From Nematostella vectensis (Eukaryota > Cnidaria > Anthozoa > Actiniaria > Edwardsiidae), in assembly GCF_932526225.1 (NCBI RefSeq), contig NC_064047.1:13094460-13158459 (forward strand): DNA of 64,000 nt, given 5' to 3'. The notes under the pieces were generated by a model. It worked only from the letters and a program-made list of their open reading frames with translations. It had not been told where the DNA came from and did not search any database. A program made the position numbers and the translations under genes. This document shows, piece after piece, positions 45,901 to 57,900 of this stretch; positions within the stretch are counted from its first letter, which is position 1; each line of letters begins with the position of its first letter.

Positions 45901-48900
45901 AGGTACCTTGTATGTTGAGTGGTATTGTTTGATATATTCCAGGCACCCTGTATGTTGAGTGGTATTGTTTGATATATTCCAGGTACCTTGTATGTTGAGT
46001 GGTATTGTTTGATATATTCCAGGCACCCTGTATGTTGAGTGGTATTGTTTGATATATTCCAGGCACCCTGTATGTTGAGTGGTATTGTTTGATATATTCC
46101 AGGTACCTTGTATGTTGAGTGGTATTGTTTGATATATTTGTTGTGGTTTGAAATGCTTCTTGGTTTGAAATTGTTAAAACCAGTTTGAAAAAAATTCAAA
46201 CCCTGCCACATTTGTTGTGGTTTGAAATTTCTTGGTTTGAAATTGTTAAAACCAGTTTGAAAAAAATTCAAACCATGCCACATTTGAAACGACAACATAT
46301 TCCAGGCACTTTGTACTGTACATTGAGTGGTATTGTTTGATATATTCCAGGCACCTCGTATGTTGAGTGGTATTGTTTGATATATTCCAGGCACCCTGTA
46401 TGTTGAGTGGTATTGTTTGATATATTCCAGGCACCCTGTATGTTAAATGGTATTGTTTGATATATTCCAGGCACCCTGTATGTTGAGTGGTATTGTTTGA
46501 TATATTCCAGGCACCCTGTATGTTGAGTGGTATTGTTTGATATATTCCAGGCACCTTGTATGTTGAGTGGTATTGTTTGATATATTCCAGGCACCCTGTA
46601 TGTTGAGTGGTATTGTTTGATATATTCCAGGCACCTTGTATGTTGAGTGGTATTGTTTGATATATTCCAGGCACCCTGTATGTTGAGTGGTATTGGAGAT
46701 GATAAATGCATTAGTATAGCAGCTGCCCAAGATCATACTCTACTTGTTATGGAAAGGTAAATCTTCCATTTCGTCGCTTCTAGGGTATTTAGTGTCCTGG
46801 CTAAAGTTTGATGCTTTGTTTGTTATTTTTTACAAAACAGAGAGACGTGGCTTTTATTTTTGTCAACTCAGAAAGGGGGTAGAATATCCACTAAATTCAC
46901 CCGTACACCTCCACCCTCTCCAATTCCTGTATCCAGACCTGCTATGTTGTTTTTGTTTTGTGGAGGTTTTATTGAATTGATATTCTTTCTTTAATTTTGT
47001 CTCTTCCACAGTGGAGTTGTGTTTAGTTTTGGGTTGAACAACATGCATCAGCTTGGACACAGTCCGCCTTCAATGCAGAGTCTAGTGCCTAAAATGGTAA
47101 TCACATGACTCTTTACATGTTACATAAGCTATATGAAATGATGGACACAGCCTGCCTTACATGCAGTGTCTAATGCCTAAAATGGTAATCACATAACTCT
47201 TTGCATGTTACATGAGCTATGATGAACACAGCCTGCCTTCCATGCATTTTCTAGTGCCTAAAATGGTAATCACATGACTCTTTGTATGTCACATGAGATA
47301 TATGAAATGATGGACACAGCCTGCCTTCCATGCATTTTCTAGTGCCTAAAATGGTAATCACATGACTCTTTGCATGTCACATAAGATATATGAAATGATG
47401 GACACAGCCTGCCTTCCATGCATTTTCTAGTGCCTAAAATGGTAATCACATGACTCTTTGCATGTCACATAAGATATATGAAATGATGGACACAGCCTGC
47501 CTTCCATGCATTTTCTAGTGCCTAAAATGGTAATCACATGACTCTTTGCATGTCACATGAGATATATGAAATGATGGACACAGCCTGCCTTCCATGCATT
47601 TTCTAGTGCCTAAAATAGTAATCACATGACTCTTTGCATGTTACATGAGCTATATGAAATGATGAACACAGCATGCCTTCCATGCATTTTCTAGTGCCTA
47701 AAATGGTAATCACATGATTCTTTGCATGTTACATGAGCTATATGAGACAATGTAGTTCTTCTTTAGTGTCAATCTTTCAACAATTCCCTCAGCTTCAGTA
47801 TTAAACATGGCTTTGAATCTGTATTAGAATTACTATTTTTAGAAACTGGAATTTCCTTGCCTCATAAAAATTGAAATTTGTGTGGTTTGTGATGCTTACA
47901 GGTCCGCTAAATGTTACTCTTCTCAGCTAAAGAATTTGCTGTTGACAATAACCTATTTTGCTGCTTAGCCTGCACCATTACCATTGACTCAGATAATATA
48001 TTTTCTTTGTGACTAGGTTCAGGCCAGAGTTTGGAAGGGGAAACAAGTCATAGGCGTGGCGGCTGGAAAATATCACTCTGCGTTCTACACACATACTGAA
48101 CTATTTACATGTGGTCTTAACATTGGCCAACTGGGTAAATTTAAACAGATCTTATTACTAAACAACAGGGTAAAATCAAACTACGCAATATTACTAAACT
48201 CTTCACATATGATCTTATTGATCTTATGTGTCATCTTTACATGCGACAACTACATTACTCCTGATCGTATTCTGATTGTATTTCCAGGACATCTCAAAGG
48301 AGAGAAGTACCAGACAATTCCACGACAGGTATAACACAAATGCTTTTACCTTATTAATTACGTCAATTAATTTGGCTTGTGATAACTAATGTATTTGGCA
48401 TGTGATAGCTAATGTATTTGGCTTGTGTTAGCTAATGTATTTGGCTTGTGATAGCTAATGTATTTGGCTTGTGATAGCTAAAGTATTTGGCTTGTGATAG
48501 CTAAAGTATTTGGCTTGTGATAGCTAAAGTATTTGGCATGTGATAGCTAATGTATTTGGCTTGTGATAGCTAATGTATTTGGCTTGTGATAGCTAATGTA
48601 TTTTGCTTGTGATAGCTAATGTATTTGGCTTGTGATAGCTAATGTATTTGGCTTGTGATAGCTAATGTATTTTGCTTGTGATAGCTAATGTATTTGGCTT
48701 GTGATAGCTAATGTATTTGGCTTGTGATAGCTAAAGTATTTGGCTTGTGATAGATAATGTATTTGGCTTGTGATAGATAAAGTATTTGGCTTGTGATAGC
48801 TAATGTATTTGGCTTGTGATAGATAATGTATTTGGCTTGTGATAGATAATGTATTTGGCTTGTGGTAGCTAATGTATTTGGCTTGTGATAGCTAATGTAT

Positions 48901-51900
48901 TTGGCTTGTGATAGCTAATGTATTTGGCATGTGATAGCTAATGTATTTGGCTTGTGATAGATAATGTATTTGGCATGTGATAGCTTATGTATTTGGCTTG
49001 TGATAGCTAATGTATTTCGATTGTGATAGCAAATATCTTTATGAATGTGTCAATGGATTTTGCTTGTGGTAGCTAATGTATTTGGCTTGTGATAGCCAAT
49101 GTATTTGGCTTGTGATAGCTAAAGTATTTGGCTTGTGATAGCTAAAGTATTTGGCTTGTGGTAGCTAATGTATTTGGCTTGTGATAGCTAATGTATTTGG
49201 CTTGTGATAGCTAATGTATTTGGCATGTGATAGCTAATGTATTTGGCTTGTGATAGCCAATGTATTTGGCTTGTGATAGCTAAAGTATTTGGCTTGTGAT
49301 AGCTAAAATATTTGGCTTGTGGTAGCTAATGTATTTGGCTTGTGATAGCTAATGTATTTGGCTTGTGATAGCTAATGTATTTGGCATGTGATAGCTAAAG
49401 TATTTGGCTTGTGATAGCTAAAGTATTTGGCTTGTGATAGCTAAAGTATTTGGCTTGTGATAGCTAATGTATTTGGCTTGTGATAGCTAATGTATTTCGC
49501 ATGTGATAGCTAATGTATTTGGCTTGTGATAGCTAAAGTATTTGGCTTGTGGTAGCTAATGTATTTGGTTTGTGATAGCTAATGTATTTGGCATGTGATA
49601 GCTAATGTATTTGGCTTATGATAGCTAAAGTATTTGGCTTGTGATAGCTAAAGTATTTGGCTTGTGATAGCTAAAGTATTTGGCTTGTGATAGCTAATGT
49701 ATTTGGCTTGTCATAGCTAATGTATTTGGCTTGTGATAGCTAAAGTATTTGGCTTGTGATAGCTAATGTATTTGGCTTGTGATAGCTAAAGTATTTGGCT
49801 TGTGATAGCTAATGTATTTGGCTTGTGATAGCTAAAGTATTTGGCTTGTGATAGCTAATGTATTTGGCTTGTGATAGCTAATGTATTTGGCTTGTGATAG
49901 CTAAAGTATTTGGCTTGTGATAGCTAATGTATTTGGCTTGTGATAGCTAATGTATTTGGCATGTGATAGCTAAAGTATTTGGCTTGTGATAGCTAATGTA
50001 TTTGGCTTGTGATAGCTAATGTATTTGGCTTGTGATAGCTAAAGTATTTGGCTTGTGATAGCTAAAGTATTTGGCTTGTGATAGCTAATGTATTTGGCTT
50101 GTGATAGCTAAAGTATTTGGCTTGTGGTAGCTAATGTATTTGGCTTGTGATAGCTAATGTATTTGGCATTTGATAGCTAAAGTATTTGGCTTGTGATAGC
50201 TAAAGTATTTGGCTTGTGATAGCTAAAGTATTTGGCTTGTGATAGCTAATGTATTTGGCTTGTGATAGCTAATGTATTTGGCATGTGATAGCTAATGTAT
50301 TTGGCATGTGATAGCTAATGTATTTGGCTTGTGATAGCTAATGTATTTGGCTTGTGATAGCTAATGTATTTGGCTTGTGATAGCCAATGTATTTGGCTTG
50401 TCATAGGTAATGTATTTGGCATTTGATAGCTAAAGTATTTGGCTTGTGATAGCTAAAGTATTTGGCTTGTGATAGCTAAAGTATTTGGCTTGTGATAGCT
50501 AAAGTATTTGGCTTGTGGTAGCTAATGTATTTGGCTTGTGATAGCTAATGTATTTGGCTTGTGATAGCCAATGTATTTGGCTTGTCATAGGTAATGTATT
50601 TGGCATTTGATAGCTAAAGTATTTGGCTTGTGATAGCTAAAGTATTTGGCTTGTGATAGCTAAAGTATTTGGCTTGTGATAGCTAAAGTATTTGGCTTGT
50701 GGTAGCTAATGTATTTGGCTTGTGATAGCTAATGTATTTGGCATTTGATAGCTAAAGTATTTGGCTTGTGATAGCTAAAGTATTTGGCTTGTGATAGCTA
50801 AAGTATTTGGCTTGTGATAGCTAATGTATTTGGCTTGTGATAGCTAATGTATTTGGCATGTGATAGCTAATGTATTTGGCATGTGATAGCTAAAGTATTT
50901 GGCATGTGATAGCTAATGTATTTGGCTTGTGATAGCTAATGTATTTGGCTTGTGATAGCCAATGTATTTGGCTTGTGATAGCTAATGTATTTGGCATGTG
51001 ATAGATAAAGTATTTGGCTTGTGGTAGCTAATGTATTTGGCTTGTGATAGCTAATGTATTTGGCATTTGATAGCTAAAGTATTTGGCTTGTGATAGCTAA
51101 AGTATTTGGCATGTGATAGCTAATGTATTTGGCATGTGATAGCTAATGTATTTGGCTTGTGATAGCTAATGTATTTGGCTTGTGATAGCTAATGTATTTG
51201 GCTTGTGATAGCCAATGTATTTGGCTTGTCATAGGTAATGTATTTGGCATTTGATAGCTAAAGTATTTGGCTTGTGATAGCTAAAGTATTTGGCTTGTGA
51301 TAGCTAAAGTATTTGGCTTGTGATAGCTAAAGTATTTGGCTTGTGGTAGCTAATGTATTTGGCTTGTGATAGCTAATGTATTTGGCATTTGATAGCTAAA
51401 GTATTTGGCTTGTGATAGCTAAAGTATTTGGCTTGTGATAGCTAAAGTATTTGGCTTGTGATAGCTAATGTATTTGGCTTGTGATAGCTAATGTATTTGG
51501 CTTGTCATAGCTAATGTATTTGGCTTGTGATAGCTAAAGTATTTGGCTTGTGATAGCTAATGTATTTGGCTTGTGATAGCTAAAGTATTTGGCTTGTGAT
51601 AGCTAATGTATTTGGCTTGTGATAGCTAAAGTATTTGGCTTGTGATAGCTAATGTATTTGGCTTGTGATAGCTAATGTATTTGGCTTGTGATAGCTAAAG
51701 TATTTGGCTTGTGATAGCTAATGTATTTGGCTTGTGATAGCTAATGTATTTGGCATGTGATAGCTAAAGTATTTGGCTTGTGATAGCTAATGTATTTGGC
51801 TTGTGATAGCTAATGTATTTGGCTTGTGATAGCTAAAGTATTTGGCTTGTGATAGCTAAAGTATTTGGCTTGTGATAGCTAATGTATTTGGCTTGTGATA

Positions 51901-54900
51901 GCTAAAGTATTTGGCTTGTGGTAGCTAATGTATTTGGCTTGTGATAGCTAATGTATTTGGCATTTGATAGCTAAAGTATTTGGCTTGTGATAGCTAAAGT
52001 ATTTGGCTTGTGATAGCTAAAGTATTTGGCTTGTGATAGCTAATGTATTTGGCTTGTGATAGCTAATGTATTTGGCATGTGATAGCTAATGTATTTGGCA
52101 TGTGATAGCTAATGTATTTGGCTTGTGATAGCTAATGTATTTGGCTTGTGATAGCTAATGTATTTGGCTTGTGATAGCCAATGTATTTGGCTTGTCATAG
52201 GTAATGTATTTGGCATTTGATAGCTAAAGTATTTGGCTTGTGATAGCTAAAGTATTTGGCTTGTGATAGCTAAAGTATTTGGCTTGTGATAGCTAAAGTA
52301 TTTGGCTTGTGGTAGCTAATGTATTTGGCTTGTGATAGCTAATGTATTTGGCATTTGATAGCTAAAGTATTTGGCTTGTGATAGCTAAAGTATTTGGCTT
52401 GTGATAGCTAAAGTATTTGGCTTGTGATAGCTAATGTATTTGGCTTGTGATAGCTAATGTATTTGGCATGTGATAGCTAATGTATTTGGCATGTGATAGC
52501 TAAAGTATTTGGCATGTGATAGCTAATGTATTTGGCTTGTGATAGCTAATGTATTTGGCTTGTGATAGCCAATGTATTTGGCTTGTGATAGCTAATGTAT
52601 TTGGCATGTGATAGATAAAGTATTTGGCTTGTGGTAGCTAATGTATTTGGCTTGTGATAGCTAATGTATTTGGCATTTGATAGCTAAAGTATTTGGCTTG
52701 TGATAGCTAAAGTATTTGGCATGTGATAGCTAATGTATTTGGCATGTGATAGCTAATGTATTTGGCTTGTGATAGCTAATGTATTTGGCTTGTGATAGCT
52801 AATGTATTTGGCTTGTGATAGCCAATGTATTTGGCTTGTCATAGGTAATGTATTTGGCATTTGATAGCTAAAGTATTTGGCTTGTGATAGCTAAAGTATT
52901 TGGCTTGTGATAGCTAAAGTATTTGGCTTGTGATAGCTAAAGTATTTGGCTTGTGGTAGCTAATGTATTTGGCTTGTGATAGCTAATGTATTTGGCATTT
53001 GATAGCTAAAGTATTTGGCTTGTGATAGCTAAAGTATTTGGCTTGTGATAGCTAAAGTATTTGGCTTGTGATAGCTAATGTATTTGGCTTGTGATAGCTA
53101 ATGTATTTGGCATGTGATAGCTAATGTATTTGGCATGTGATAGCTAATGTATTTGGCATGTGATAGCTAATGTATTTGGCTTGTGATAGCTAATGTATTT
53201 GGCTTGTGATAGCCAATGTATTTGGCTTGTCATAGGTAATGTATTTGGCATGTGATAGATAAAGTATTTGACTTGTGGTAGCTAATGTATTTGGCTTGTG
53301 ATAGCTAATGTATTTGGCATTTGATAGCTAAAGTATTTGGCTTGTGATAGCTAAAGTATTTGGCTTGTGATAGCTAAAGTATTTGGCTTGTGATAGCTAA
53401 TGTATTTGGCTGGTGATAGCTAATGTATTTGGCTTGTGATAGCTAAAGTATTTGGCTTGTGATAGCTAATGTATTTGGCTTGTGATAGCCAATGTATTTG
53501 GCTTGTGATAGCTAATGTATTTGGCTTGTGATAGCTAATGTATTTGGCTTGTGATAGCTAAAGTATTTGGCTTGTGATAGCTAATGTATTTGGAATGTGA
53601 TAGCTAATTGTGGACACAGGGCCTCCTCTTTTGTGTCCTTTGGGCTTTTCCAAGAAGACGAGGGATTCCTGTATAAGGCTAGGGTTTTCACCTCAAAAAG
53701 AAACACAAGTTGACATGACCTGGTTTCAAACCCTGGTCCTCTTGTTTGGGAGATGAACCATGTACCACCGAACTATTGCGCGAGTTTCCTGTTTTGTACT
53801 ATACCAGAGACTTTATATGGTACAAGGTACTAAAAATCTTTAGCCGACCATTAAGATGTCAAATACAGTACCCTGCAAATTACCTGCAGATTAGAATGCA
53901 GCATCCTTTTTATACCCTTACAAACAACTTAAGCATGGTTCAGTATCACTAGTAAAGAGAAACGACATGAATTCACAGCTCCACACAAATAGCAACACAC
54001 TCATAGGGCCAAAAATGCTGCATATTTTTACTATCTTAACTGGCATCGTTTGCATGGGTCTTTAGATGACTTTGTGGACCTGCAAATTATTGAGAGACAA
54101 AGTTTTCACGGCCGAAGCAAGGGAGGGCACTGGGGTACATGCCCCCCCCCCCACACACACACACAATATTTTCAAAAATTATAAGGAAATGAGCAGTGGG
54201 CGTGGCTGTGTCCCCATTGTTTCTTAATGTTTCTGTGTCATGCCACCCCTTCCCCAATAATTCGAGGCCTGTTACGGCTATGGTTATGGATGGCACCAAG
54301 TGCATAGCTCTTTGTGTCTTTCTGTTTGTATAGACAAGACTAAATAAACAAATCATACCTCCTGTATTTATTGGATAACATTGGACAAATTTTATTTATT
54401 TTTAAGTTGTGTGTAATATATATTTGTTACCTCTGTAATGATGTTAGGATACTAAATGGTGCTTTTGTGACCCCTCATGATGGCAGGTTAGCGCACTAGT
54501 CCAGAAAGATCTCCGTCTTGCCAGTGTAATGTGCTCAGATAATGCTACAGTCTGTGCCACTGACAGAGGGGACATCTATCTACTTCAGCATTACACCTGC
54601 CAAAGAGTTATCAATAGGTGAGTGCGACATCTATCTACTTCAGCATTACACCTGCCAAAGAGTCATCAATAGGTGAGTGCGACATCTATCTACTTCAACA
54701 TTACACCTGCCAAAGAGTCATTAATAGGTGAGTGCGACATCTATCTACTTCAACATTACACCTGCCAAAGAGTCATCAATAGGTGAGTGCGACATCTATC
54801 TACTTCAGCATTACACCTGCCAAAGAGTCATTAATAGGTGAGTGCGACATCTATCTACTTCAACATTACACCTGCCAAAGAGTTATCAATAGGTGAGTGC

Positions 54901-57900
54901 GACATCTATCTACTTCAACATTACACCTGCCAAAGAGTCATCAATAGGTGAGTGAGACATCTATCTACTTCAACATTACACCTGCCAAAGAGTCATCAAT
55001 AGGTGAGTGCGACATCTATCTACTTCAGCATTACACCTGCCAAAGAGTCATCAATAGGTGAGTGCGACATCTATCTACTTCAACATTACACCTGCCAAAG
55101 AGTCATCAATAGGTGAGTGCGACATCTATCTACTTCAGCATTACACCTGCCAAAGAGTCATCAATAGGTGAGTGCGACATCTATCTACTTCAACATTACA
55201 CCTGCCAAAGAGTCATCAATAGGTGAGTGCGACATCTATCTACTTCAGCATTACACCTGCCAAAGAGTCATCAATAGGTGAGTGCGACATCTATCTACTT
55301 CAGCATTACACCTGCCAAAGAGTCATCAATAGGTGAGTGCGACATCTATCTACTTCAGCATTACACCTGCCAAAGAGTTATCAATAGGTGAGTGCGACAT
55401 CTATCTACTTCAGCATTACACCTGCCAAAGAGTCATCAATAGGTGAGTGCGACATCTATCTACTTCAGCATTACACCTGCCAAAGAGTCATCAATAGGTG
55501 AGTGCGACATCTATCTACTTCAGCATTACACCTGCCAAAGAGTCATCAATAGGTGAGTGCGACATCTATCTACTTCAGCATTACACCTGCCAAAGAGTCA
55601 TCAATAGGTGAGTGCGACATCTATCTACTTCAACATTACACCTGCCAAAGAGTCATCAATAGGTGAGTGCGACATCTATCTACTTCAACATTACACCTGC
55701 CAAAGAGTTATCAATAGGTGAGTGCGACATCTATCTACTTCAGCATTACACCTGCCAAAGAGTCATCAATAGGTGAGTGCGACATCTATCTACTTCAGCA
55801 TTACACCTGCCAAAGAGTCATCAATAGGTGAGTGCGACATCTATCTACGATACACACGGGCCTCGCCCTCGGGGTTTTATACCGAATAAAACACTGCAGC
55901 TCGTGTTTCAAATAGTACGTTATCATGTAAATATATAGCAACTGAGGCAAAATAACTTCTGGTTGTTCATTGCAGATTTCCTGAGTTAACCCGACTGCAA
56001 GTCTGTGGTGGGAATTTTGACGTGACAAGTACTCCTGACGTTAATAAAGCCCACGAGAAGCTTACGCTCACGCTGCTCAACGCTAAAGGAGAAGTGTACC
56101 AATGGAGATCGTCTAATTGTGGCCTCAGAAAGGCCCTCTGGTCTCTTAAAAGGGAGCTCTTTGGTAAGATAAATTGATATTAGACTTTCCATGCCCTATT
56201 CCTGTTGCATGTCCATGCTCGTGTCGGCGACGTTAGTTGAAAGGGTATCCAGTCACTTCGTCCACAAACCGTGTCGTCCACAACCAACTCGTCCACAAGT
56301 TGAGTCAACTCGTCCACAAGTTGAGTCAACTCGTCCACAAGTTGAGTCAACTCGTCCACAAAAATAAATCAATTCGTCCACACATAGTTTTCACAAAAAA
56401 GTAGCCTCGTAGCATAAGTGTTTCAAATAAAAACGTTTACTTTGAAAAATATAGTCCTTTTAGAACTTTATATGCACAGTTATTCGGAACACCAATTCGA
56501 CATAAAACATTTAAAAAACTATGTGTGGACGAATTGACTCTATTTTTGTGGACGAGTTGACTTAACTTGTGAAAAAGTTGAATGTGGACTGGACGAAGTG
56601 ACTGTAAACCGTTGAAAGGGAAATTGAGCTGTCAACTACTGTAGTTGGTCGGTTCAGGTCAGTATTTAATTTTTTTTAGAAGGGAAAAATCCTAGACTGC
56701 GAATTTTCCTTTTCAGATAGATATTAGCCTTTATCTGTCCTCTCACACGACGTAGACGTGACATGGCCCAATCTTTTGTTATTGCTCTCACACAACGTTT
56801 TTCTCTAGTTTCTGACATCGCTGTCGGTAAAAACCTACTCATCATTACAGGTAAGTAGATGTTTGCCTTATCTAAAGTGTGGTCAGGAATGATAATTAGT
56901 TTTTTTTTTTGTTGTTGTTGTTGGATTGTCGCTCTTTTTGAAGCCAGTAAAAGTATAGCCATCATGTGGAAATTTCTTTTATGCGAGATTCCATCGCCAC
57001 ACCACCACCGCCAACACGATCATCATTATCATCTTTTTTTATTCTATTTCCACCAGTTATATACTGGTGCGGAAGGCACAACAGAGCTAGGCTCTAAATC
57101 AAGTACCCCCTTGAGTGTATTGTTAGTAAGCATTGTAAGCACTGTCACTGGGGGTGGTCACTGCCAGAGGGTTTATTGCGTCCCCAGTGGTTCTTTTACG
57201 TCCCTTCGGTTCAGGTTAATGTAGTGCAGCTTGAAGAGACGGGACCTCCGGTTTAGTGTCCTTATCCGAGAAGACTGGAAACACGGGAGAATAACTTCAA
57301 CTCACTTGTGACACAAATTCGAACCAAGGCAGGAACCCGGAAAAATCCCCAGTTTGAGCCAGGATTCGAACCTTGGCCACAGCGGTGAGAGGCCGACGCG
57401 CTAACACACTTGGCCACCCGTGCTTCCACATCGATGTCGTTGTCGTCATTATTTTATCATCATCACAACCATCATTATCATCGATGTCGTTGTCATCGAC
57501 GTCATCATCACTTGTTATCATTATTGTACCCCTAGATAAAGGCGAAGCGTTTATGTGTACCCAATCGGATGACGTCATCCCTGACGTCAAGCGCACGCCA
57601 TCCTCCTCTTCACTAACCCAGCTCGGCCTGCTGATGGGAGACTGGAACCGAAAAGATTTCATTGGCTACCATGCCGAGAGAATACCCATGGTGCACCGTG
57701 GGATGAGAATCTTTACTGATGCGAAATCCAAGGGGTTCGCGGTATTGCAAAGCCATCCATCCGCTGGGTATGATAATATAACCAACATATGCATCAGCAG
57801 GCAAGTCCCAGGCATTCTTACCGGGTTTCCTGACTATGGAGATGAACCGTGAGGCAGCTAGGGTCTGGGGCAAGCATGGTTTTCTGTGACTCTTACTCAC

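Noticed and set aside
46671-46690. Use of an upstream acceptor to lengthen the IBTK exon
   Set aside because: Every upstream acceptor reads into TGA within ten codons; only the last copy gives an open frame.
45614-46736. Several minus-strand frames repeating GIYQTIPLNIQGAWNISNNTTQ
   Set aside because: Antisense of the 40-bp acceptor array; the plus-strand gene explains the sequence.
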